This document shows, piece after piece, positions 33,013-41,085 of a stretch of DNA of 64,000 nt. The translations under genes and the position numbers were made by a program. The stretch spans positions 80,379 to 144,378 of the forward strand of contig DFDW01000001.1 of assembly GCA_002369315.1 (NCBI GenBank), given 5' to 3'. Source of the stretch: Ruminococcaceae bacterium UBA3818. Lineage in GTDB: Bacteria; Bacillota; Clostridia; Oscillospirales; Ruminococcaceae. Every line of letters begins with the position of its first letter. Position 1 is the first letter of the stretch. The notes beneath the pieces were generated by a model. That model was not told the origin of the DNA, made no database searches, and saw only the letters and a program-made list of their open reading frames with translations.

Positions 33013-33040
33013 TTGCTTTTTATTGGTTTTATGTTAGAAT
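33013..33040 (+). promoter_or_regulatory. Promoter of the diacylglycerol-kinase-like gene
   Basis: TTGCTT (33013-33018), 16-nt spacer, TAGAAT (33035-33040), lying in the start region of the divergent DUF5131 gene. Confidence 0.6.
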
Positions 33041-33105
33041 AGGCAAAGACGCAGCCAAACTGTTTTGAGTTTTTTCAATTTTTTGGCGGGAAGGAATGCT
33101 GTATC

Positions 33106-34062
33106 ATGCCTCGTTTTGTTTTTATTGTAAACCCGGTGGCGGGAAAAGGCCAACACGCAGCCGCTCTCTGCGACCGGATTGAAAAACACTTTGCCGGCCG
33201 GACACAGGATTACGAAATTTACCGTACCTGCGGCCCACGGGATGCTTTTCGTTTTGTCCAGTCCTATCCGACGGAGAATGACGGCACTCAAATCTGTTTC
33301 GTCGCCTGCGGCGGAGACGGAACACTTCACGAAGTGGTAAATGGCGCCGCCGGGCGCCAGGATTGCGCAGTGTCAGTCATTCCCTGCGGTTCGGGGAACG
33401 ATTATGTGAAAAATTTTGGCGGGGCCGACGCTTTCACCGATTTGGACCGGATAACCCGGGGCGCTCCTTATCCGGTTGATTTGCTGGACTGCTCCGGCGA
33501 ATACGCGGTCAACCTGTGCAACATCGGGTTCGATGCCCGCGTAGCGCACCACATGTCCAAATTCAAGCGAATCCCGTTTGTTTCCGGTCCACTGGCCTAC
33601 ACTCTTTCGCTGCTGTTTTGCATTCTCGGGCCGATCAGCAGCGGGATGAGCATATCCTGCGAAGGGCAGGAACCAATGGATGAAAGCCTGATTCTGGCAG
33701 TGGCCGCCAATGGCTTTTGCTATGGCGGCGGATACTACCCTGCGCCGGACGCCTGCACCGCCGACGGCACAATGGAATTTTGCGGAATCCGGAAAATGTC
33801 CCGCTTTCAAATGTCTCAGTTTATCCGCATTTATCAAAAAGGCCAACACTTGGAAAATCAGCGGTTGGCTCCCAAAATCGTGTATCGCAAAGGAAGCAGC
33901 GTAACTTTGCGCGGCAAACATCCGTTAATCGTCTGTCTGGACGGGGAAATCCGGAAGAAAAAGGAACTGACGATCCGTTTGATTCCCGCCGCCCTGTCCT
34001 TCTGGCTCCCGTCGGGGACGGTACCGGCCAACCTGCCGGCGACCCACGCTGTTCAAAACTGA
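33106..34062 (+). CDS. Diacylglycerol kinase family lipid kinase
   Basis: 318 residues: NPVAGKG nucleotide-binding motif at residues 9-15, ACGGDGTLHEVVNG (catalytic GGDGT) and PCGSGNDYVKNFG. The C-terminal half has the usual beta-sandwich with FDARVAHHM and GGYYPAPDACTADG. YegS/DagK/BmrU type; probably phosphorylates diacylglycerol or a sphingosine-like lipid. AAGGAATG precedes the ATG. Its last 10 nt overlap the tail of the convergent VanZ-like gene. Confidence 0.93.
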   Translation: MPRFVFIVNPVAGKGQHAAALCDRIEKHFAGRTQDYEIYRTCGPRDAFRFVQSYPTENDGTQICFVACGGDGTLHEVVNGAAGRQDCAVSVIPCGSGNDYVKNFGGADAFTDLDRITRGAPYPVDLLDCSGEYAVNLCNIGFDARVAHHMSKFKRIPFVSGPLAYTLSLLFCILGPISSGMSISCEGQEPMDESLILAVAANGFCYGGGYYPAPDACTADGTMEFCGIRKMSRFQMSQFIRIYQKGQHLENQRLAPKIVYRKGSSVTLRGKHPLIVCLDGEIRKKKELTIRLIPAALSFWLPSGTVPANLPATHAVQN

Positions 34063-34598
34063 CTTTTTCCTTTCGCATTTTGCCTGGCGGCCGTGTAATC
34101 GGCCGCCTTTTTCCATAGGAATCCGGCAAAGAAAGCCAACAAAATCCCCGCTGCGGTTCCGGTGCTGTCCAGCAGCACGTCCTGCAGCTGGCCGCTCCTG
34201 CCCGGCACAAGAAGCTGATGTATTTCATCGCTGATTGCGTAAACCGTACCCACCACCCAAGCGCGCACTACTTTTCTGCGCCGGCCTTGTTTTTGGATAG
34301 AAGCGCTCCAGTACAGCAGCACGCCCAATACCGCATAAACCAAAAAATGGGCCGTTTTCCGCACCAAAAACTGCGCGTTTTCCACCCATACCGCCTGCTC
34401 TTCGGCGGAAAGTTCGGAAAAACCCGGCCAGAACCAAAACGCCGTATGAAAGGCAGTCTGTCCGCTGAGATGGGAAGACTGCTCCGCGTTCTGCGACGAA
34501 AACGCGAAGATAAGCCCCATCCATAACAAGGTAAGCACCCCGGGCAAAAGCCGCCGGAAAATCCCTTTTCGGTTACTCTTTTGGTTCAACGCACCCAT
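34053..34598 (-). CDS. VanZ family membrane protein
   Basis: 181 residues, four to five helices with the VanZ pattern: LLWMGLIFAFSSQNAEQSS, RKTAHFLVYAVLGVL, SDEIHQLLVPGRSGQLQDVLLDSTG. Often linked to teicoplanin resistance by homology, but most chromosomal copies have unknown function. ATG at 34598 is inside the Cdd1-like gene's end (26-nt overlap) with GGAAGG near it. Ends overlapping the convergent lipid kinase by 10 nt. Confidence 0.88.
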   Translation of the reverse strand: MGALNQKSNRKGIFRRLLPGVLTLLWMGLIFAFSSQNAEQSSHLSGQTAFHTAFWFWPGFSELSAEEQAVWVENAQFLVRKTAHFLVYAVLGVLLYWSASIQKQGRRRKVVRAWVVGTVYAISDEIHQLLVPGRSGQLQDVLLDSTGTAAGILLAFFAGFLWKKAADYTAARQNAKGKSQF

Positions 34599-34842
34599 CC
34601 TTCCAGTTCCACCATTTGCATTTTTCCGGATCCGGGTTCGGCGTTTGGGCAAAGTACACGGCGCAGCAGTAGACATACAATACGCACCTGTCCTGATAGC
34701 CATGCATTGCGCAGTCACGGTCGTACATCTCCTGCGGATCCTGACCGCGCAGATCTTCTATCCGGAAAATCCCCAGCGATTCCAGATGCTCTGCCATATT
34801 TTTTCCCACGCCCGGAATGTCCAGCAAAGAGGAGCCGGTCAT
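34573..34842 (-). CDS. Cdd1-like helix-hairpin-helix protein
   Basis: 89 residues. N-terminal helix-hairpin-helix motif LLDIPGVGKNMAEHLESLGI, then EDLRGQDPQEMYDRDCAMHGYQDRCVLYVYCCAVYFA, which is the Cdd1 ('pathogenicity locus') family. The C-terminal part has Trp/Cys (CKWWNWKDGC). Possibly nucleic-acid binding. ATG at 34842 overlaps the arsC-like gene's stop (ATGA); an earlier GTG at 34863 with GGGAG is an alternative. Function unknown. Confidence 0.82.
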   Translation of the reverse strand: MTGSSLLDIPGVGKNMAEHLESLGIFRIEDLRGQDPQEMYDRDCAMHGYQDRCVLYVYCCAVYFAQTPNPDPEKCKWWNWKDGCVEPKE

Positions 34843-35192
34843 TTTTTCAGAGCCGCCTCCCACTCTTTCTCCCGGAACCCGACCAAAACCCGGTCTTCCG
34901 CCAGGAGGATCGGCCGCTTGACCAGCATCCCGTCTTGTGCCAGCAGCGCATATTGCTCCTCCTCACTCAAAGAGGAAAGCTTGTCCTTGATTCCCAGTTC
35001 TTTATACAAGCGACCGCTGGTATTAAAAAAGCGCTTGAGCGGCAATCCGCTTTTTTGGTGCCAAAGCGCCAGTTCCGCCGCGGTCGGGTTTTCCTCCTTG
35101 ATATGACGCCGGTCAAAGGAAAATCCGTTTGCTTCCAGCCATTTGGCCGCTTTTTGACAGGTCGTGCAGGTTGGGTATTCTATCAACAGCAT
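34839..35192 (-). CDS. ArsC/Spx-family thioredoxin-like protein
   Basis: 117 residues. N-terminal YPTCTTCQKA gives a CxxC redox pair, followed by the ArsC/Spx helical insert and RPILLAEDRVLVGF (the conserved RP motif). Resembles the YffB/arsenate reductase-like proteins. Whether it reduces arsenate or acts as an Spx-type regulator cannot be told. ATG at 35192 follows GGAGG at 8 nt. First gene of a run with Cdd1-like and VanZ-like genes. Confidence 0.88.
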   Translation of the reverse strand: MLLIEYPTCTTCQKAAKWLEANGFSFDRRHIKEENPTAAELALWHQKSGLPLKRFFNTSGRLYKELGIKDKLSSLSEEEQYALLAQDGMLVKRPILLAEDRVLVGFREKEWEAALKK

Positions 35193-35256
35193 CAAAAACG
35201 CCTCCCAATATAAAATAGAAATGGAGCATTGCCCAAAAAAGAATCTGCTTTTATGC

Positions 35257-35376
35257 TCAGGCTATGTCACGCAGATCCCGGCGGGCTTCCTGTTCGGTAT
35301 CCGCCGAAAAAACGAACCGGCCTTTTGCGTCAAAAACTTCCACATGTCCGTTGACCCATTTCATCGTATACTCCAT
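35257..35376 (-). CDS. 39-residue peptide (MEYTMKWVNG...)
   Basis: A short frame encoding MEYTMKWVNGHVEVFDAKG and ending EQEARRDLRDIA. The start Met is preceded by AAAGGCGGG. Composition (beta-like WVNGHVEVFDAKGRFVFS then an amphipathic helix) looks like a folded small domain rather than chance. I recall similar short conserved proteins in related Clostridia but name no family. It may lead the ArsC/Cdd1/VanZ run (65 nt gap). Confidence 0.55.
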   Translation of the reverse strand: MEYTMKWVNGHVEVFDAKGRFVFSADTEQEARRDLRDIA

Positions 35377-35456
35377 GATAAAACCCGCCTTTCTTTGATT
35401 CTGGCTTTATTTTATCAGGAGTTGTGTCCCAAAAAACGGACTGCATTGAAAAAGGA

Positions 35457-35495
35457 ACCGGCTTTTCACAGGCTCTCTGTGAAAAGCCGGTATTT
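35457..35495 (-). terminator. Terminator after the zinc-ribbon protein gene
   Basis: ACCGGCTTTTCACAG against CTGTGAAAAGCCGGT, a 15-bp perfect stem; minus-strand tail TTCCTTTTTC. Confidence 0.85.
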
Positions 35496-36742
35496 TACAG
35501 TAAATCGTCACATGCCATATAAGCGCCAATCGAAACCGCCGTACCGCTGTCCGGTCCGTCGAATTGGAAAGAACCGTAACATTCCAGGCCTGACAATGTC
35601 ATGGAAAAATCCGCTTGATAAATTCCGCTCTCTTCATCCAGGTAAATTTCGCTCAAATCCACATACGGGAGGATCTCCTCATATCCCATCCCGATATAGA
35701 TTTCATCGGAAAACCAGGCCTCTTGTGTCATTTCCACATAGGAAATCAGGCTTTGACCGGTACAGTCCACATCGTCGGTCGCAAAGTACAGGCCCCAATC
35801 CGGATAGAAGAAAACCGTGCCCGAATCATGCGGATACAGCTCATACTCTTCGCCGAAAAAATCCCACATTTGCTGCAGGGCTTCTCCGATATACCAGATA
35901 CCGGTTCCAACGCTGGCGTTGGTGCCGGTGGAGTTGTCTTCCTCATAGGTAAAATACATCAGGTAATTGACGATACCGTCGTTTTCATCATAATACGCGG
36001 CAAAATATTGTTCGCCGTCCTGCCCGATGAGCATGTCTTCGACATCTTCTATTTCTATTTCCGGCAGATACAGCTGCGCGGCGGACAAAGCTTCCTCCCG
36101 ATTCATACCGATAGATACGCCACAGACAGTAAAGCCCACATCCCGGTCACTGGCTATCAGCATATCGATCCGGCCGGTTTCTTCGCTTACCGTGACCAGC
36201 AAAGAGCCATCCAGATTGGTGTACGTACTGTTCTCCCCGGTTAAAACCACGCCGGTCGCCGCCTTAAAATCCTCCAAGGTCCAGCCAAGACAACGGCTCA
36301 ATTCTTTTTCGACTACTGGCGCTTCAACAAGGGAAACCTCCTCGATTTCGCCGGATCCCTTCTCCATGATCTGGTTGACCACCGTATACACCAGAATACC
36401 GCCGACCACAAACAGCGCCAGCACTAACAAGGCGATGGCAATCACCACCGGAACGATCCATTTATTCTTTTTGCGTGGCGGAACTGTGGCCGGACTGCCG
36501 GGCACCGATGCCGGAGGGATGGGGCCGCTGCCAAAAGGCACAGGAGCCCCGTTGGCGTCTGCCTGCTCCTGCTGATCTGTATTCGGATTGAAGTCCACCG
36601 CTTTTTGCGGCAGTTTTGGCGCAAATCCATCGTCTGATAAATCGTCAGGCTTCCGCGGTTGGGTCGATTCTATTTTCTGGCCGCACCGGGGGCAAAAAAG
36701 GTCTTTTTCTTCTAAAGTCTGGCCGCAGCGGCTGCAAAACAT
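35495..36742 (-). CDS. Zinc-ribbon membrane-anchored protein of unknown function
   Basis: 415 residues. N-terminal zinc ribbon with Cys3, Cys6, Cys17, Cys20 (CSRCG, CPRCG), a Pro/Gln-rich linker (residues 25-90), one membrane helix (about 95-120), and a 290-residue extracytoplasmic part with repeated Asp/Glu-rich segments. Two homologous-looking parts share patterns (VGFTVCGVSIGMNREEAL, SDEIYIGMGYEEILPYVDL). ATG at 36742 follows AAAGGAGG by 7 nt. Function unknown; the layout is shared by many Firmicute zinc-ribbon proteins. Terminators isolate it. Confidence 0.8.
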   Translation of the reverse strand: MFCSRCGQTLEEKDLFCPRCGQKIESTQPRKPDDLSDDGFAPKLPQKAVDFNPNTDQQEQADANGAPVPFGSGPIPPASVPGSPATVPPRKKNKWIVPVVIAIALLVLALFVVGGILVYTVVNQIMEKGSGEIEEVSLVEAPVVEKELSRCLGWTLEDFKAATGVVLTGENSTYTNLDGSLLVTVSEETGRIDMLIASDRDVGFTVCGVSIGMNREEALSAAQLYLPEIEIEDVEDMLIGQDGEQYFAAYYDENDGIVNYLMYFTYEEDNSTGTNASVGTGIWYIGEALQQMWDFFGEEYELYPHDSGTVFFYPDWGLYFATDDVDCTGQSLISYVEMTQEAWFSDEIYIGMGYEEILPYVDLSEIYLDEESGIYQADFSMTLSGLECYGSFQFDGPDSGTAVSIGAYMACDDLL

Positions 36743-36802
36743 AGCCAATCCTCCTTTTTCTTGTTTTCCTTATCATATCGTAAAACGGGCTGAATTTCAA
36801 CA

Positions 36803-36841
36803 AAAATCCCCTGCGGAACAATCCATCCGCAGGGGATTTTA
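36803..36841. terminator. Terminator after the activase/dehydratase pair
   Basis: AAAATCCCCTGCGGA against TCCGCAGGGGATTTT, perfect 15-bp stem next to the stop at 36843. Confidence 0.9.
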
Positions 36842-36842
36842 A

Positions 36843-38138
36843 TTAAACGTTCGTTACAGCGGCCGGTTCCTTCGTTTTTTCTTGCTCCGGAAGATTTTCC
36901 CTTGCCACCGCTAGCATCAGCTTGATGCGGTTTTCCTGATTCACGCGGGTTGCGCCGGGGTCATAGTCGATGGGCACAATATTGGCCTGCGGATAAAGGC
37001 TTTTGATTTTCCGGATCATGCCTTTACCCACAATATGATTGGGCAAACAACCGAACGGCTGGGCGCAGACGATGTTTTGATAGCCGCTTTCCACCAGTTC
37101 GACCATTTCCGCCGTTAAAAGCCAGCCCTCGCCCATCTTGCATCCGTATCCGATCATTGGCTCCACCATCTTTTTCACTTTCTGGTAAGCCGACGGCGCC
37201 ACAAAACGGGAATGTCTCTTTGCCGCCTCGATTACCGCGGCCTCGATCCTGGTCAAATACTGCATCAAAAGATCGATCACCATGTATTTCGCGCGGCTGC
37301 CGCCGTACAGTTTAATGTCTTCCAGACGGTTATCCACTTTAAAAAGCATAAAACCAATAACGCCCGGCACCATTACCTCGCAATCCTGCCCATGCAGGAA
37401 GGCTTCCAGGTTATTGTTTCCCAAGGGGGAGTATTTGACATAAATCTCTCCGACCACACCTACCTTGGTCACGCACCGCGGCGTGATCGGCAGTGCGGCA
37501 TATTCATCGGATATGGCGTTCAGATTTTCCCTGACCTCTTTCAGATTCAGCCCTTTTCCAGCCGAAAGCTGTTTCGTCAGCCGATCGACCCACCGGTCCA
37601 GCAGTTTCTGACTGCTTCCCGGTACGGTTTCATAAGGCATCGTCTGATTGTGTAAAAGCACCAGCAAATCTCCGTATGCCAATACTGCCAATGCTTTGCG
37701 CAAAAGAGGCAGCGTCAGCTGAAAGCCGCTGTTCTTCTCCAGACCGGACAGGTTTAAAGAAATCACCGGCATGTAGTCCAATCCCGCTTTTTTCAGCGCC
37801 TTACGCAAAAGGTGGATATAGTTGGAAGCCCGGCATCCGCCGCCGGTCTGGGTGATTAAAAGCGCTGTTTTATGCAAATCGTACTTTCCGCTTTGCAGCG
37901 CGTCCATAAACTGACCGATGACCAGCAGCGCCGGATAACATGTATCGTTATGTACATATTTCAGTCCTGCATCCACCACCGCCTGGCCGCCGTTTTGCAG
38001 AATTTCCAGCTTGTAGCCATATTCCTCAAATACCTTCAGCAGGAATCCAAAATGAACCGGCAGCATGTTCGGCACCAATATGGTATAATCATTTTTCATC
38101 TCCCGGGTAAATTCCACCCGCTCCATTTCCTGGCTCAT
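36843..38138 (-). CDS. 2-hydroxyacyl-CoA dehydratase-like protein (activase partner)
   Basis: 431 residues resembling the HgdB-like/DUF2229-associated part that in many Clostridia forms the C-terminal third of one giant activase protein. Visible features: NDTCYPALLVIGQFMDAL, QTGGGCRASNYI, GEIYVKYSPLGNNNLEAFL and CAQPFGCLPNHIVGKG. Conserved Cys in these motifs likely bind an Fe-S cluster. ATG overlaps the stop of the activase gene by four bases (ATGA). The natural substrate is unknown; true dehydratase activity is not established. Confidence 0.85.
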   Translation of the reverse strand: MSQEMERVEFTREMKNDYTILVPNMLPVHFGFLLKVFEEYGYKLEILQNGGQAVVDAGLKYVHNDTCYPALLVIGQFMDALQSGKYDLHKTALLITQTGGGCRASNYIHLLRKALKKAGLDYMPVISLNLSGLEKNSGFQLTLPLLRKALAVLAYGDLLVLLHNQTMPYETVPGSSQKLLDRWVDRLTKQLSAGKGLNLKEVRENLNAISDEYAALPITPRCVTKVGVVGEIYVKYSPLGNNNLEAFLHGQDCEVMVPGVIGFMLFKVDNRLEDIKLYGGSRAKYMVIDLLMQYLTRIEAAVIEAAKRHSRFVAPSAYQKVKKMVEPMIGYGCKMGEGWLLTAEMVELVESGYQNIVCAQPFGCLPNHIVGKGMIRKIKSLYPQANIVPIDYDPGATRVNQENRIKLMLAVARENLPEQEKTKEPAAVTNV

Positions 38139-41053
38139 TGGGCCGCCTCCTTTCCAAGTCCCAGAGCGGCGAACAGGCTGCGCAGCCGAATCTTAACCGC
38201 GCCCAGGTTGGTGATTTCATCGATTTTGATCTGGGTGTAAATCCGTTCTTTTTCTTCCAGGATCCGCCGCACCTCATCGGTGGTAATCGCGTCGACCCCG
38301 CAACCGAAAGACACCAGCTGCACAAGGTTGATCCTCGGATCGTTCCACTCGCCCACCAATTTGGCAGCGGCATACAGGCGGGAATGATAGGTCCATTGAT
38401 TCAGCACCTTTACGGGGAATTTCTCCGCCAGATGGCTGATGGAATCTTCCGACACCACCACCGCGCCCAAATCACAGATCAGCGTATCGATTCCGTGATT
38501 GACTTCCGGGTCCAGATGGTACGGACGGCCTGACAGCACGATCACCGGCATATTTTTTTCCTTTGCCAGCGCCAGGTATTCCTCTCCTTTGGCACGGATT
38601 TTCGCCATATATGCCCCATATTCCGCATAAGCGGCGTCGGACGCTTCTTTCACATCCCTTAAGCCGATATCGACAAAATATTTGCACAAGATTTTATGCA
38701 TGTGGGACGGGAAATCTTTCCGGCGGTGCAGGCCCACATAATCGTTGATATAACGCACCCGCTGCATTTGCGTAACGTTTGCGCCGATCACCTCCGGATA
38801 ATAAGCCACCACCGGGCAGTTATAATGATTGTCCCCCATCTGCTCATCCAGGTTATAGGACATGCAGGGATAAAAAATCGTATCGATCCCCTCGTCCAGC
38901 AGCGCCTGGACGTGCCCATGCATCAGCTTCGCCGGGAAGCAAACTGTGTCCGACGGAATGGTGGCCTGCCCTTTTAAGTACAGCTTGCGGTTGGAAGCCG
39001 GAGAAGTAACGACCTCAAATCCCAAACGGGTAAAAAAGGTGTGCCAAAAAGGCAGCAGTTCAAACATATTCAGTCCCATCGGGATGCCGATTTTGCCGCG
39101 GAAACCCGCCTGAGGACAGTAAGTCTCCAGCAGGTTCCATTTGTAGTCATACAGGCTATACCGTTCCGCCTGTGTGTAGTTGTTCAGCGGTTTTTCACAC
39201 CGATTGCCGCCGATAAAGCGCCGTCCGTCATTGAAAGTGTTGATGGTCAGCCGGCAGTTGTTGGAGCAGCCCCGGCAGGTGACCGCCTGGACCTTGTGGG
39301 TAAAGGTTTGCAGCTGTTCCTGGGTCAGGATACTGCTCTGGTCCCTTGCGTGTTTTTTGGCGAACAGTGCCGCGCCGTATGCGCCCATCAACCCGGAGAT
39401 ATTCGGACGCACTACATCGCGCCCAATCTCCTGCTCGAAAGCCCGCAGGACCGCGTCGTTGAGGAATGTACCGCCCTGCACCACGATATGCTTGCCCAAG
39501 TCATCAGCCGAAGCGGCGCGAATCACTTTATAAAGGGCGTTTTTCACCACGCTGATCGACAGCCCTGCCGAAATATTCTCTATGCTGGCGCCGTCTTTCT
39601 GCGCCTGCTTGACCGATGAGTTCATAAATACGGTGCAGCGGGAGCCCAAATCGACCGGGCGGTCGGCAAAGATCCCTTTTTGCGCGAAATCGGCAATTGA
39701 ATCTCCCAGCGCGCCGGCAAAAGTCTGCAAAAAGGATCCGCAGCCGGAGGAACAGGCCTCGTTTAAAAAAATATTGTCAATGACATGATTTCGAATCTTA
39801 AAGCACTTGATATCCTGTCCGCCGATGTCGATGATAAAGTCCACATCCGGCCGGAATTTTTCCGCCGCCGTATAGTGTGCAATCGTCTCAACCAGCCCAA
39901 AATCGATACCAAATGCGTTTTTGATGATCTCCTCCCCGTAGCCGGTAGATGCGGAAGAGAGCACTTTGGCATTCGGGTAGTCCCGGTAAAAATCGGTCAG
40001 GAAATCCCGGATCAGCGGCACCGGATTTCCGGAATTGGGAAGATAGCGAGAGCAGATGATATTTTCATCCTGGTCGATAACCACTGCCTTGACCGTAGTG
40101 GAACCGGCATCGATCCCGATATAAACTTTCCGGGCGTCGGCCCCATCCACCTGCGGGACCGTGTCTTTGGCGTGGCGGGCACAGAACTCGTCGTATTCTG
40201 CCTGGCTTCGAAAAAGCGGTTCGCAGCTTTTGTAGTTCTCTTTTGCGGTGTATTGGGTGATTCGATCCGCCGCCTCCAGCAAATCGAAAGTCTGGGAACC
40301 GGGGGTCATGGCAGCACCCATGGCCACATAATAAAGGGAGTTATCCGGGCAGATGCCGGTCAGCCCCAAAATCCGGTCAAAAGCTGCCCGCAGCTCGGAC
40401 AGGAAAGTCAGGGGCCCGCCTAAATAAACAACCTTTCCCTCGATCACCCGGCCCTGAGCCAGCCCTGCGATGGTCTGGTTTACGACTGCCGCGAAAATAC
40501 TGGCGGACACATCATTTTTGCGGGCGCCCTGATTCAAAAGCGGCTGAATATCCGATTTGGCAAATACGCCGCACCTGGACGCGATGGTATAAATTTTTTC
40601 ATAGTCCTTTGCCATCTCGTTCATCTGATCCGGCGTAATATTCAAAAGGGTGGCCATCTGGTCGATGAACGCACCTGTACCGCCGGCACAGGAACCGTTC
40701 ATTCGAACCTCCAGCCCCCCTTGCAGAAACAGAATCTTCGCATCCTCTCCTCCCAGTTCGATGACGACATCGGTTCCCGGAAGCAGGCGGTTAACCGCCA
40801 CACGAGTGGCGTAAACCTCCTGTACAAACGGCAGTCCCAAACTTTCCGCCAGTCCCATGCCGGCGGAACCGGAGACAGCGATCTGCATGCGCGGCGACTG
40901 TGGGAACTTTTCCGCAATGCGGCAAAGCATCCCGGACGCTTTTTCCGTTATGCGGGAAAAATGCCGTTCATACTCCTGATATACAATGTTTTCCTCCTCA
41001 TCGAGCACCACACATTTAAGCGTTGTGGACCCGACATCCAATCCAATTTTCAC
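38135..41053 (-). CDS. Acyl-CoA dehydratase activase, two ASKHA domains plus DUF2229
   Basis: 972 residues: two BadF/BadG-type ASKHA ATPase domains in tandem (about 1-260 and 310-570), each opening with (L/I)D(V/A)GSTT and each with a cluster-ligand motif (SCAGGTGAF, then ACSSGCGSF), followed by a DUF2229-type region (about 600-972; CRGCSNNCRLTI, PYHLDPEVNHGIDTLI). Uses ATP to drive a low-potential electron to a partner. The GTG at 41053 (MKIGLDVGSTT) is preferred to the one at 41062 for family fit and spacing to AAGG. Translationally coupled to the downstream partner. Confidence 0.9.
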   Translation of the reverse strand: MKIGLDVGSTTLKCVVLDEEENIVYQEYERHFSRITEKASGMLCRIAEKFPQSPRMQIAVSGSAGMGLAESLGLPFVQEVYATRVAVNRLLPGTDVVIELGGEDAKILFLQGGLEVRMNGSCAGGTGAFIDQMATLLNITPDQMNEMAKDYEKIYTIASRCGVFAKSDIQPLLNQGARKNDVSASIFAAVVNQTIAGLAQGRVIEGKVVYLGGPLTFLSELRAAFDRILGLTGICPDNSLYYVAMGAAMTPGSQTFDLLEAADRITQYTAKENYKSCEPLFRSQAEYDEFCARHAKDTVPQVDGADARKVYIGIDAGSTTVKAVVIDQDENIICSRYLPNSGNPVPLIRDFLTDFYRDYPNAKVLSSASTGYGEEIIKNAFGIDFGLVETIAHYTAAEKFRPDVDFIIDIGGQDIKCFKIRNHVIDNIFLNEACSSGCGSFLQTFAGALGDSIADFAQKGIFADRPVDLGSRCTVFMNSSVKQAQKDGASIENISAGLSISVVKNALYKVIRAASADDLGKHIVVQGGTFLNDAVLRAFEQEIGRDVVRPNISGLMGAYGAALFAKKHARDQSSILTQEQLQTFTHKVQAVTCRGCSNNCRLTINTFNDGRRFIGGNRCEKPLNNYTQAERYSLYDYKWNLLETYCPQAGFRGKIGIPMGLNMFELLPFWHTFFTRLGFEVVTSPASNRKLYLKGQATIPSDTVCFPAKLMHGHVQALLDEGIDTIFYPCMSYNLDEQMGDNHYNCPVVAYYPEVIGANVTQMQRVRYINDYVGLHRRKDFPSHMHKILCKYFVDIGLRDVKEASDAAYAEYGAYMAKIRAKGEEYLALAKEKNMPVIVLSGRPYHLDPEVNHGIDTLICDLGAVVVSEDSISHLAEKFPVKVLNQWTYHSRLYAAAKLVGEWNDPRINLVQLVSFGCGVDAITTDEVRRILEEKERIYTQIKIDEITNLGAVKIRLRSLFAALGLGKEAAQ

Positions 41054-41085
41054 TTTTCTCACCTTCCTGAACCCTGTACAAGCAA

